Shown here: positions 20,436 to 30,136 of the stretch, piece by piece
How the letters are laid out: each line of letters opens with the position of its first letter
Position numbering within the stretch: the stretch's first letter is position 1
Position numbers and translations under genes: made by a program
Origin: an uncultured Algibacter sp.
GTDB taxonomy: Bacteria > Bacteroidota > Bacteroidia > Flavobacteriales > Flavobacteriaceae
NCBI RefSeq assembly: GCF_947495925.1
Contig: NZ_CANMAU010000001.1
Span: 663,523 to 727,522 of the forward strand
Direction: 5' to 3'
DNA length: 64,000 nucleotides
Notes under the pieces: model-generated
Databases searched by the model: none
What the model saw: only the letters and a program-made list of their open reading frames with translations
Told to the model about the DNA's origin: nothing

Positions 20436-23400
20436 ATGAAAAAAAACGTACTTAGACTATTTTTTGGCTTTCTCTGCTCCATGATGTGGGTTGGAGGTCA
20501 CGCTCAAACTCAGTCAGTTTCGGGAACGGTAACAGATGATCAGTTTCCTCTTCCAGGAGTGAACATTATAGTAAAAAATACCACTAATGGTGTTACTACC
20601 GATTTTGATGGAAATTTTACTTTAGACGATGTAAGTGCATCAGATATTCTTGTTTTTAGCTATGTTGGCTATAAAACAATAGAAGTGCCAATTGGAGACC
20701 AAGCAACCTTAACCGTAGTAATGACTGAGGATGCAGCAGCTTTAGATGAAGTAGTTATTGTTGGTTATGGTACATCCAACAAAAGGGAGCTTACAGGTTC
20801 TGTAGGAACAGTAAAAGGAGAGGCGTTAGCTACTACCGTTGCAGGTAACCCAACTGCTGCGCTTCAAGGACAACTTACAGGTCTTCAAGTGGAGAATCCT
20901 GGGGGAAAACCTGGAGCTAAAGGAAATGTGTTTATTAGAGGGGTAAACTCTTTAAGTAATGCAGACCCTTTATACATAGTTGACGGTTTATTTGTTGACG
21001 ATATGAGATATGTTAATGCTACAGATATCCAAAATATATCTGTTTTAAAAGATGCTGCCGCTGCTGCCATTTATGGTTCTCGGGCTGCTAATGGTGTAAT
21101 CTTAATAAAAACAAAGCATGGTATAAAAAATAGAGATTTAGAAGTTAATGTCAATACTAGAATAGGTTTTGACACACCAAGTAAAAAATTAGACTTCATT
21201 AATGGTCAACAATACACAAACTACCTAAACCAAAGGTTTGCTAATGATGGAAGTTCAACAAATGTAAATTGGAATAATGTTGACACCAACTGGCAAGATG
21301 AAAATTTGAAAAATGGATTAGTTGAAGATTACGGCTTCTCTTTATCAGGTGGTGGTGAAAAATCGACCTATTTTTCATCTATAAATTACTTTAATCAAGA
21401 AGGTATTTTAATAGGCTCTGGATTTAGAAGGTTAAACGCAAGATTTAATAGTACACACGAATTCGGGAAATTTAAACTAACCGAATCTGTTGGTTTAGCA
21501 GAAGGAAAATTACAAGATAACAACTGGTATGGTTTTGATGGAACTACGGCACCAACCGTAAGATTAAGAAACTCAAATAATGAAGGTGGTTTTGAAGCAC
21601 CATCTACAGATGTTCAAGGTCCTGGTGGTGTAAATCAATTCGGGTTAGCTTCTCTTGAAGACAACTTAGAAACTACACGTACTTTATTTGCAAGCTTAAA
21701 GCTTGATTATAATATTACCGAAAACTTAAAAGCGGGTTTAAATCTAGGAGTTGATTACCGAAATGTAAAACGTTATCAATTTACACCAACATATTTTATG
21801 AGTGATGTAGATGCTGTTAGAAATGTAAATGATCAAAATGATCTTACAGATTTTAGAATTGAAGACATTAATCTACTTTTAGAACCAACAATAAGTTATG
21901 AAAAGTCATTTAATGAAGTTCATAAAGTCTCTGCTGTTTTAGGTTACACGAGATTTATTGAAAACCAAAACAGTAGTGGAGTTTACGGCCAAGGTACTCC
22001 GGCGAATAGTATTAGAGTTGTGGGCGCATTACCAGCAAGCGATCAAAATAACCTTTTAGGAGAAACTAATAAAGCTGGATTAACATCTTACTTCGGAAGA
22101 CTTAATTATAATTATGATGACAGATACATCTTTTCTGGAACTATGAGACGAGATGCTTCTTCCAGGTTTGCAAAAAACAACCAGGTTGGTTATTTTCCAG
22201 CAGTTTCAGGAGCATGGAATATTAGTAATGAAGAATTTTGGAAATCTGAAACAATCAACTTCTTCAAAGTAAGAATGTCTTATGGTGAGCTGGGGTCTTA
22301 TCCTGATGATTTTTATCCTACACAAGCTGTTTTCATTGCTAATCAATCAAACACAAGTTTTAACGATAAAATTGCAAATGGCCTAGCTCAAACTACTTTG
22401 GCAGATGAGAATTTAGTATGGGAGACTACTAAAACTTTCGATATTGGTGTCGATATGTCGTTCTTAAATAGCGCCTTAACATTTTCAGCAGATTACTATA
22501 CAAAGGATGTGGAAGATGCCTTAGTTCCAATAGCAGTGCCTTCAACAGCAGGTGTAAGTTTACCAGTAGTAAGAAATGCAGGTACTTTAGTTAATAACGG
22601 TTTTGAATTTGACCTGACTTACAGAAAATCTGAAGGTGAATTCACATACACAGTTGGCACGAATTTCTCATTCAACCTTAAAAATGAGGCCAAAGATATA
22701 CCAACAACCATCTTAGGACCGGGGGTAGATGAAGATTTAAGAGTTGTTAATAGAACAGAATCTAATGGTCCCGTTGGTGCCTTTTATGGTTACAAAGTAG
22801 AAGATAAAGTAGATCCAGCAACTGGTGATTTTGTTAGAATCGACACAGATGGTATTCCCGGAATAACTTCAGACGATCAAACCATTATTGGAGATCCTAC
22901 GCCAGATTTTACATATGGTATTAACTTTAATGCTAATTATAAAAAATTCGATTTTACAGTAAACTTTAATGGTGTATCAGGAAATGAAGTTTATAACTTA
23001 AGTAGATATTACAATATTCTTTGGCAAGATGGCGGAAAATTAACAGAAGTATTAAACTCTTGGACGCCAACAAATACAGACACTAATATTCCTAGAGCTT
23101 CGGTTGATGATGAGGCCGGAAATAAAGAACCTTCATCTTTCTTTGTTGAAAAAGGATCTTATTTCAGATTGAGAAATCTTGAAATTGGATACAATTTTGG
23201 AGAAAGCATATTTGGAGCTGAATGGATTAAGAAAACAAGATTATCCTTGAACATACAAAACGTTTTTGTTATCACTGATTATACAGGTTATGACCCAGAT
23301 GTAGCATCCACAAATAGTGGTAGAGCCAATCTAAACTCAGGTGTTCCTGGTGTAAGAGCTAATGTAAATTCTTTACTTGGTAGAGGGTTAGATCAACGTG

Positions 23401-23450
23401 CATATCCAAATGCAAGAACTTTCATGTTAGGACTTCAAGTAACTTTTTAA
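20436..23450 (+). CDS. SusC-like TonB-dependent outer membrane transporter
   Basis: 1004 residues. A signal peptide ends VGGHAQ. A carboxypeptidase-regulatory-like domain follows (SGTVTDDQFPLPGVNIIVK to FSYVGYKT, about 28-100), then a plug domain with LDEVVIVGYGTSNKRELTGS, and a 22-strand barrel ending in phenylalanine (GLQVTF). With SusD it forms the bellows-like importer that brings oligosaccharides over the outer membrane using TonB energy. susD follows after 9 nt. The locus suggests galactose-containing ligands. Confidence 0.95.
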   Translation: MKKNVLRLFFGFLCSMMWVGGHAQTQSVSGTVTDDQFPLPGVNIIVKNTTNGVTTDFDGNFTLDDVSASDILVFSYVGYKTIEVPIGDQATLTVVMTEDAAALDEVVIVGYGTSNKRELTGSVGTVKGEALATTVAGNPTAALQGQLTGLQVENPGGKPGAKGNVFIRGVNSLSNADPLYIVDGLFVDDMRYVNATDIQNISVLKDAAAAAIYGSRAANGVILIKTKHGIKNRDLEVNVNTRIGFDTPSKKLDFINGQQYTNYLNQRFANDGSSTNVNWNNVDTNWQDENLKNGLVEDYGFSLSGGGEKSTYFSSINYFNQEGILIGSGFRRLNARFNSTHEFGKFKLTESVGLAEGKLQDNNWYGFDGTTAPTVRLRNSNNEGGFEAPSTDVQGPGGVNQFGLASLEDNLETTRTLFASLKLDYNITENLKAGLNLGVDYRNVKRYQFTPTYFMSDVDAVRNVNDQNDLTDFRIEDINLLLEPTISYEKSFNEVHKVSAVLGYTRFIENQNSSGVYGQGTPANSIRVVGALPASDQNNLLGETNKAGLTSYFGRLNYNYDDRYIFSGTMRRDASSRFAKNNQVGYFPAVSGAWNISNEEFWKSETINFFKVRMSYGELGSYPDDFYPTQAVFIANQSNTSFNDKIANGLAQTTLADENLVWETTKTFDIGVDMSFLNSALTFSADYYTKDVEDALVPIAVPSTAGVSLPVVRNAGTLVNNGFEFDLTYRKSEGEFTYTVGTNFSFNLKNEAKDIPTTILGPGVDEDLRVVNRTESNGPVGAFYGYKVEDKVDPATGDFVRIDTDGIPGITSDDQTIIGDPTPDFTYGINFNANYKKFDFTVNFNGVSGNEVYNLSRYYNILWQDGGKLTEVLNSWTPTNTDTNIPRASVDDEAGNKEPSSFFVEKGSYFRLRNLEIGYNFGESIFGAEWIKKTRLSLNIQNVFVITDYTGYDPDVASTNSGRANLNSGVPGVRANVNSLLGRGLDQRAYPNARTFMLGLQVTF

Positions 23451-23459
23451 TAAATCATT

Positions 23460-25052
23460 ATGAAAAAAATATTTAAAATAAAATCATTATTCGGTATAGT
23501 GTGCTTGTCGTTAGTACTCACATTCTTTGCCTGCTCAAATGACATTTTAGACCAAGAAAATAACAATGCCACATCTACGGCTAATTTCGGAACCTCTGAA
23601 GAACAAGTTAATTCGGCAATAAATGGAGCCTTTCACCCTGTAACAGGAACATTTTTCTGGGGAAGAATTATTCATACAGGGGCCTTATTAAGATCAGATG
23701 AATTTAACGTATTCCCTTTCGGGTCGAATACAGCTATGTCAACATTTTTAGGAAACCCAGGAGATCGTTGGGCAACTGAGCCATGGCAAGAACTTTATAA
23801 ATCTATTTTTAGATGTAACAATATTATAATAAATACTAAAATTGATGCTCCAGAACTCGTAGGTCAGGCTTATTTTTTACGAGCCTTTGATTATTGGTAT
23901 CTTTTAAACCTTTATGGTAATGTAGGTTCTGGTGAGCAAGGAGGTATTCCTTTAATAACAGAAATGCCCGATTTAGATAATCTATTAGTATCTCAAGCTC
24001 CAGCCGCTGATGTTTGGGCTCAAATTATTGCCGATTTAGAAATGGCAGAAACTATGTTACCACCATCATGGTCTGGCGATGATTTAGGTAGAGCAACTTC
24101 AGGAGCTGCAACAGCTTTAAAAGGAAAAAGTTACTTATACATGAAACAATATGGTCCTGCAGCTACTGCTTTAGAGAGTTTAGTGGGCAAGTATAGCCTA
24201 TTGCCTTCAAGTAGTTATGGTGAGAATTTTTCAATTACAAACGAAAATAACAATGAGTCTGTTTTTGAATTACAATACTTAGGACAAGAAACATTCGTAT
24301 GGGGAACAGATATTCCAGGTACGGGAACTATGGGTAATTACCATATTGATTATGCGCCACCAACAAAATCTCCAGATAGAAGTCATGTAGTGAACCCATG
24401 GTTAAAAGTTTTATTTGAAGCGAATGGAGATATGGTAAGAAGAAATGAAACCTTAGCTTATGATTATCCTGGCTCAACAGGTTATGGGGGTATTGATTTT
24501 GCTACCGACATGGCAGAAGATATTACCGTTGCAAATGATGCTGGCATGGAACCTATTTTTTCTAAAAAATATTCTGGAATGGATTTAGGTCCAAGAGACG
24601 CTGTAGACTTCTTAGGTACTAATGTTGGAAACAATTGGAGAGTAATTCGTTATTCAGATGTCTTATTAATGCTTGCAGAAGCTTTAAACGAAAACGGAAT
24701 GACCTCTCAAGCCATTGGACATATAGATGAGGTTAGAGAAAGAGCCGGATTGAACTTAATCGCAGATACTAATCCTGGGATTGATCAAGCGGCAATGCGT
24801 CAAGCCATTATTGAAGAACGCGCTATGGAATTAGCAGGTGAAGGTCACCGTTTCTTTGACTTGGTAAGATGGGGCCTTGCTGATGAATATTTGGGAACAA
24901 CGTCAATGCACGTTGCCAATGGATCACAAACTTATCACCCAAAATCTTTAAGTGGAGGAACATTCCAAAGTGGGAAACATGAATTAGTATGGATACCTAA
25001 CTCTGAAAGAGACGCTAATCCTAATCTAGATCAAAATCCTAATTATAATTAA
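23460..25052 (+). CDS. SusD-like surface glycan-binding lipoprotein
   Basis: 530 residues with a lipoprotein signal peptide and lipidated Cys25 (LVLTFFACSND). Contains RagB/SusD features: N-terminal TPR-like helices (YKSIFRCNNII, QAYFLRAFDYWYLLNLYG), DVWAQIIADLE and the C-terminal ERAMELAGEGHRFFDLVRWG. It acts as the lid of the SusC transporter and captures ligand at the cell surface. It is in one operon with susC. Confidence 0.95.
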   Translation: MKKIFKIKSLFGIVCLSLVLTFFACSNDILDQENNNATSTANFGTSEEQVNSAINGAFHPVTGTFFWGRIIHTGALLRSDEFNVFPFGSNTAMSTFLGNPGDRWATEPWQELYKSIFRCNNIIINTKIDAPELVGQAYFLRAFDYWYLLNLYGNVGSGEQGGIPLITEMPDLDNLLVSQAPAADVWAQIIADLEMAETMLPPSWSGDDLGRATSGAATALKGKSYLYMKQYGPAATALESLVGKYSLLPSSSYGENFSITNENNNESVFELQYLGQETFVWGTDIPGTGTMGNYHIDYAPPTKSPDRSHVVNPWLKVLFEANGDMVRRNETLAYDYPGSTGYGGIDFATDMAEDITVANDAGMEPIFSKKYSGMDLGPRDAVDFLGTNVGNNWRVIRYSDVLLMLAEALNENGMTSQAIGHIDEVRERAGLNLIADTNPGIDQAAMRQAIIEERAMELAGEGHRFFDLVRWGLADEYLGTTSMHVANGSQTYHPKSLSGGTFQSGKHELVWIPNSERDANPNLDQNPNYN

Positions 25053-25107
25053 GAGATTAATAGCACACATATTATTTGTTTAGTTTGGTTTTTTTTGATT
25101 GAATAAT

Positions 25108-25136
25108 AGTCGAGGTGGTGGTAAACCTCGACTTTT
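25108..25136 (+). terminator. Hairpin terminator after susD
   Basis: AGTCGAGGT pairs with ACCTCGACT (9 bp, 8-nt loop), followed by TTTT. It separates susCD from the catabolic operon starting at 25205; partial read-through is possible. Confidence 0.75.
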
Positions 25137-25204
25137 ACTCAATCGTATCGAAAAATCCTTCCCTAAACTAAAACACTTTTTGTTTCCATTTCAACAAGCA
25201 TAAA

Positions 25205-26974
25205 ATGATAATAGACAATTATATCATCACTGAGGAAGACATCATATTTGATGGTATTATGGGTGATTTCAAAACCGAAATAACGACAAAGTTAAAAGAT
25301 TCTGAAACCTCTATTTTCAACATTAATATTTCGGCCGAAACACCCGTATTACCTCAACCTATTACTATTAAATGGAAAATCCCAGCCCATAATATAAAAG
25401 GAGTTTGGAAACCAACCACCGATTTTGCCAAACGTATACAGGCAGATTGGGAAATGGATCATATGGAATCTCGTATATCTATTGATGCACCGGTAATCAG
25501 TTTATTTGGTCATGATGATAACAACGCCATAACATTCGCTTGTTCAAATGCCATAAACAAATTAGAATTAAACGCTAGAATAAGAGAAGAAAACGATTTT
25601 TTCTTTTGTCATGTAACCCTATTTCTAGAACAACAATCTAAAATAGACAACTACAATATTCAATTAAGAATTGACCAGGAAAAGAAACATTTTTCTGAAG
25701 CTTTGAAAGCCGTTTCACAATGGTGGGAAGGGTTTGATAATTTAAAACCTGCATCTGTACCCGATATTGCCTTAACTCCGCTTTATTCTACATGGTATAA
25801 TTTTCATCAAAATTTAGATGAAAATATACTCATTAAAGAATGTGAAATAGCTTATAATTTAGGCTACAAATCTGTAATTATTGATGACGGTTGGCAAACC
25901 AATGATGACAACCGAGGTTATGATTATACGGGCGACTGGCATCCAGAGCGTATTTCAAAAACAAAAGAATTTGTAAATGCTATTCACAATACTGGAATGA
26001 AAATTGGTTTCTGGTATTCTGTACCTTTCTGCGGAAAAAAATCAGAAGCCTATAAACACTTCAAAGGGAAATTTTTAACTGAAGATCATCGATGGGCACC
26101 AGTTTTTGATCCCCGATATCCAGAAGTACGTGAGTATCTTATCAATATTTATAAAAACGCTTTATTAGATTGGAATTTAGATGGTTTTAAACTTGACTTT
26201 ATAGACGATTTCAGACTTTACAATGACACGCCAAGCGTGAATTCTCACATGGATTATGGTTCCATTAATGCAGCTGTAGATAGGCTTTTAACAGATGTTA
26301 AAACAACGCTTACAGAATTAAATCCTGATATTTTTATCGAATTCAGGCAGAAGTATGTAGGACCAGCAATGCGTAAATACGGCAATATGTTTCGTGCCTT
26401 TGATTGTCCTGGAGATGCTACTATGAATCGTACAAGAATTGCAGATATAAGAATGTTGGCGGGAAATACAGCGGTACACTCAGACATGATTACTTGGCAT
26501 AATGATGAGCAATTAGAAGTTGCCGCATTACAAATGGTTAATACGCTTTTTGGAGTACCACAAATCTCAGTCATTCTTGATGAAATCCCTAAAGAGCATT
26601 TAGAGATGGTTAAGTTTTACACCAATTATTGGAATAAAAACAAAGATATTATTACAACCGGGCATTTCACTCCACATAAACCTCTTGCAAACTACCCTAT
26701 CCAAACGGTAATCAAAAATAACCTAGCCATTATAGGTTTGCATGATGATCATGCGGTTCAACTTGACGACAGTATTGAAAGCATAGATATTATTAATGCA
26801 AAACTTTCAACAAGTGTTATTGTTAAAACCACATCTAATTTAGGCAATTATAATTGCCGTATATTTAATTGCAAAGGAGACATAGTAAATGATGAAAGTC
26901 TTACTCTATACCAAGGCTTAGCAGAACTTAATGTTCCTGCTTGCGGTTTAGTACAATTAACCTTAAAAAAATAA
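25205..26974 (+). CDS. GH36-like alpha-galactosidase, cytoplasmic
   Basis: Clan GH-D enzyme of 589 residues: beta-sandwich N-terminal domain (1-180), then a TIM barrel from about 190 (STWYNFHQNLDE, VIIDDGWQTNDD, GDWHPERI). The nucleophile is most likely Asp331 in DGFKLDFIDD. The acid/base may be Asp427 in VHSDMITWH or an Asp in AFDCPGDA. There is no signal peptide, so it would act on imported substrate. It is first of five same-strand genes with gaps of 1-17 nt, followed by a sodium symporter and two glycerol genes. Alpha-galactosyl-glycerol is therefore a plausible substrate; melibiose-type sugars remain possible. Confidence 0.82.
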   Translation: MIIDNYIITEEDIIFDGIMGDFKTEITTKLKDSETSIFNINISAETPVLPQPITIKWKIPAHNIKGVWKPTTDFAKRIQADWEMDHMESRISIDAPVISLFGHDDNNAITFACSNAINKLELNARIREENDFFFCHVTLFLEQQSKIDNYNIQLRIDQEKKHFSEALKAVSQWWEGFDNLKPASVPDIALTPLYSTWYNFHQNLDENILIKECEIAYNLGYKSVIIDDGWQTNDDNRGYDYTGDWHPERISKTKEFVNAIHNTGMKIGFWYSVPFCGKKSEAYKHFKGKFLTEDHRWAPVFDPRYPEVREYLINIYKNALLDWNLDGFKLDFIDDFRLYNDTPSVNSHMDYGSINAAVDRLLTDVKTTLTELNPDIFIEFRQKYVGPAMRKYGNMFRAFDCPGDATMNRTRIADIRMLAGNTAVHSDMITWHNDEQLEVAALQMVNTLFGVPQISVILDEIPKEHLEMVKFYTNYWNKNKDIITTGHFTPHKPLANYPIQTVIKNNLAIIGLHDDHAVQLDDSIESIDIINAKLSTSVIVKTTSNLGNYNCRIFNCKGDIVNDESLTLYQGLAELNVPACGLVQLTLKK

Positions 26975-26980
26975 CTACGC

Positions 26981-28636
26981 ATGGATACGCTATCAATTGT
27001 TTCATTTCTTGGATTCACCCTGTTGGTAGCCTTTATTGCTTGGTTTGCCACCCGTAAAACAGATGAGAATTCTGCCGATGGCTATTATCTTGGAGGAAGA
27101 AGTCTAGGTGCTATTACAATAGCGGGCTCACTTCTTTTAACCAATCTTTCTGCTGAACAAATTGTGGGTCTTAATGGTCAATCATTTGCTCAAGGCGTTT
27201 TGGTTATGGCCTGGGAAACATTGGCTGCTATTTCAATGATTGTAACCGCTATATACTTACTACCAAAATATATGCGCTCGGGAATTACAACTATACCAGA
27301 GTTTATTCAAGAACGTTTTGATGCACAAACAAAGTCGATTTTATCAATATTGTTTTTGGTCGCCTTTGGTATTGTGCTATTACCAACCATCTTATATTCA
27401 GGCTCCTTAGCATTTAGCACCATGTTTGATTTACCAAACACTTTAGGCATATCTCAATCCGCTGTGATATGGGTTTGCGTATGGTCAATAGGGATTATAG
27501 GTTCTATATACGCCATTTTTGGTGGACTAAAAGCTGTTGCCGTATCAGATTTGGTAAATGCGATTGGCTTATTAATTGGAGGGCTTTTGATTCCCATTTT
27601 TGGATTGATGCTTATTGGCAACGGAAATGTTTCAGAAGGTCTAAGTACCCTATGGGAAGCTAATCCTGAAAAATTTAACGCCAAAGGAGAAATTGACTCC
27701 TTCATTCCATTCAGCACTATTTTTACGGGTATGATGATTGCTCAAATGTATTATTGGGGCACCAATCAATCCATATTGCAACGTGTTTTCGGTGCTAAAA
27801 GTTTGGCAGATGGTCAAAAAGGAATGATCCTAGCTGGTTTTGTGAAATTCATGATTCCAATCATAGTAGTTTTACCAGGTATTATCGCATGGCATGTTTT
27901 TGGTAGTGATTTAGATAATGCAGATCAAGCTTACCCGGCATTAGTTAGAAAAGTGTTACCTGGAGCATTCTTAGGATTCTTTGCTGCCGTACTATTTGGG
28001 GCTATTTTAAGTTCTTTTAATAGTTTACTAAATAGTAGCTCAACTTTATTTGGAGTTGATCTTTACCGTCAATTTTTTAACAAAGATGCTTCCGAACTTA
28101 AAATGGTAAAGGCAGGAAAAGCTTTCGGTATGTTATTAGCAATTATATCAATGAGTATCGCGCCTTTCATTGCTAACGCTCCCGATGGCTTGTTCTCATA
28201 TATTCAAGAATCTCTAGGTAGTTTAAGTGTTCCTATTCTTGCAGTAGTGGTAGTTGGTATGGCCACTAAAAATGTTCCTGCATTAGGCGCTAAAATTGTT
28301 TTAACTGTAGGTGTATTAATGTATTTAGTAAGTCAGTTCATATTAGCGCCTCATTTTGTAGAAACGGCGCTTACCGAAGCAGCGGCTAACGGTATTACAG
28401 ACCTCAAACAGTTGAGTGTTATAAAAGCAAAAGCCTACCCGCATTTCTTACATATTATGGGTATTCTTTTTGTTATGAATGTTGGTTTCATGTTAATAAT
28501 GGGCAAACTGTTACCTAACCAAAATATTTACACTCCAAAAGTTACTGAAGAGATTGATATTACACCATGGAAATATGCTAAAGTAGTAGGTATAGCTATT
28601 ACTATTTTAGTTTTAAGCACCTATTTCATTTTCTAA
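26981..28636 (+). CDS. Sodium/solute symporter, vSGLT-like
   Basis: SSS-family (SLC5) inner membrane symporter of 551 residues with about 14 hydrophobic segments. The start resembles the Vibrio galactose symporter vSGLT: ADGYYLGGRSLG, then LLTNLSAEQIVGLNGQSF, and MYYWGTNQSILQRVFGAKSL further on. It would carry a sugar or small galactoside inward with sodium ions. It begins 6 nt after the GH36 gene and lies before glycerol kinase. The genes around it suggest galactose or a galactosyl-glycerol. Confidence 0.88.
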   Translation: MDTLSIVSFLGFTLLVAFIAWFATRKTDENSADGYYLGGRSLGAITIAGSLLLTNLSAEQIVGLNGQSFAQGVLVMAWETLAAISMIVTAIYLLPKYMRSGITTIPEFIQERFDAQTKSILSILFLVAFGIVLLPTILYSGSLAFSTMFDLPNTLGISQSAVIWVCVWSIGIIGSIYAIFGGLKAVAVSDLVNAIGLLIGGLLIPIFGLMLIGNGNVSEGLSTLWEANPEKFNAKGEIDSFIPFSTIFTGMMIAQMYYWGTNQSILQRVFGAKSLADGQKGMILAGFVKFMIPIIVVLPGIIAWHVFGSDLDNADQAYPALVRKVLPGAFLGFFAAVLFGAILSSFNSLLNSSSTLFGVDLYRQFFNKDASELKMVKAGKAFGMLLAIISMSIAPFIANAPDGLFSYIQESLGSLSVPILAVVVVGMATKNVPALGAKIVLTVGVLMYLVSQFILAPHFVETALTEAAANGITDLKQLSVIKAKAYPHFLHIMGILFVMNVGFMLIMGKLLPNQNIYTPKVTEEIDITPWKYAKVVGIAITILVLSTYFIF

Positions 28637-28653
28637 TTTGAAGATCATAAAAT

Positions 28654-30135
28654 ATGAGCAAAAAATATGTCATCGCATTCGATCAAGGTACTACAAGCAC
28701 AAGAACTATTGTTTTTAATGAAAGAGGTACTATTATTTCTATTTCTCAAAAAGAATTAAATCAATACTATCCGCAATCAGGCTGGGTAGAACACGATGCG
28801 TTAGAAATATACAAAGATCAGTTAGAAACTTTTAACGACGCCATAACTAGCTCTGGAATTAAACCGGAAGATATAGCGGCAGTTGGCATAACTAATCAAA
28901 GAGAAACCACTGTTGTTTGGGATAAAGATACAGGAGAACCTATCTATAAAGCTATTGTTTGGCTAGATAAAAGAACCACTGGAATATGTAAAAACTTAGA
29001 AGAAAAAGGGCTTTCAAATTACATTAAAAAGAATACAGGATTAGTTATTGATTCCTATTTCTCGGGAACGAAACTAAAATGGCTTTTAGATAACGTTGAA
29101 GGTGCTCAGGAGAAAGCGAAAGCAGGTAAGCTCATGTTCGGCACCATTGATACCTGGTTGATTTATAAGTTCACAAACGGTAAAAAACACGTAACAGATC
29201 ATACCAATGCCTCAAGAACGCTAATTTATAATATTAAAAGTCTTGAATGGGATAAGAGACTCCTCGAAGAATTAAACATTCCATCTTCCATATTACCATC
29301 TGTGCAAACATCTTCTTCAGATTTTGGTAGCATTGATTATAAGGGCATACAAATTCCTATTTACGGCGTAGCTGGAGATCAACAAGCATCTTTATTCGGC
29401 CAGGGTGGATTTACACCCGGCATTGCTAAAAGTACTTTTGGTACAGGCTGTTTCATTCTTTTAAATACAGGCAAGAAACAAGTAAAATCTAAAAAAGGGC
29501 TTCTTACTACTTTAACATGTAGTTTAGATTCAGAACCTATTAACTACGCATTAGAAGGTAGCATATTTGCAGGAGGCGCTTCTATTCAATGGTTAAGAGA
29601 CCGTATGAAAATTATAAATAGTGCCAGTGAAACAGAAGCTATTTGCAACAATACTCCTCCTCTAAAAAATGTATACGTTGTACCTGCTTTTGCGGGACTT
29701 GGTGCACCTCACTGGGACGAAAAAGCTAAAGGTAGTGTGTATGGGATGACACTAGATACAGGAAGGGAAGAATTAATTAAAGCCACGGTTAACGCCCTAG
29801 CATACCAAACCAAAGATGTTATTGCTGCTATGGAAAAAGATAGTAATAAAGAAATTGTAACTTTAAAAGCAGATGGTGGTGCAAGTGCAAACAACTACCT
29901 CATGCAATTTCAATCGGACTTGCTAAACGTAGAAGTAGACAGACCAAAAATGATAGAAGTTACGGCTTTTGGCGCAGCACTCTTAGCTGGAATAAAAGCA
30001 GGAGTTTGGACAAAAAACGATATTGCTAAAATACGTAAAGTTGATACTATTTTTAGCCCTAAAATGGATAAAAGTACTAGAAAAAAGAACTATAAAGGCT
30101 GGAAAAAAGCTATTAAAAGAACAAAAAGAAAGTAA
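28654..30135 (+). CDS. glpK: Glycerol kinase
   Basis: Phosphorylates glycerol to sn-glycerol-3-phosphate with ATP. FGGY-family kinase of 493 residues. Family features: phosphate loop FDQGTTSTRTIV (9-20), GWVEHDA, VGITNQRETTVVWD, GVAGDQQASLFGQ and GGASANNYLMQFQSDLL. These are specific enough to separate it from other FGGY sugar kinases. It is 17 nt after the symporter gene and 1 nt before glpD. No glycerol facilitator gene is nearby, consistent with glycerol being made inside the cell by the GH36 enzyme. Confidence 0.96.
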   Translation: MSKKYVIAFDQGTTSTRTIVFNERGTIISISQKELNQYYPQSGWVEHDALEIYKDQLETFNDAITSSGIKPEDIAAVGITNQRETTVVWDKDTGEPIYKAIVWLDKRTTGICKNLEEKGLSNYIKKNTGLVIDSYFSGTKLKWLLDNVEGAQEKAKAGKLMFGTIDTWLIYKFTNGKKHVTDHTNASRTLIYNIKSLEWDKRLLEELNIPSSILPSVQTSSSDFGSIDYKGIQIPIYGVAGDQQASLFGQGGFTPGIAKSTFGTGCFILLNTGKKQVKSKKGLLTTLTCSLDSEPINYALEGSIFAGGASIQWLRDRMKIINSASETEAICNNTPPLKNVYVVPAFAGLGAPHWDEKAKGSVYGMTLDTGREELIKATVNALAYQTKDVIAAMEKDSNKEIVTLKADGGASANNYLMQFQSDLLNVEVDRPKMIEVTAFGAALLAGIKAGVWTKNDIAKIRKVDTIFSPKMDKSTRKKNYKGWKKAIKRTKRK

Positions 30136-30136
30136 G

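Noticed and set aside
26254-26574. Minus-strand frame of 106 residues
   Set aside because: Antisense to the GH36 coding region; composition is that of a reverse-frame shadow.
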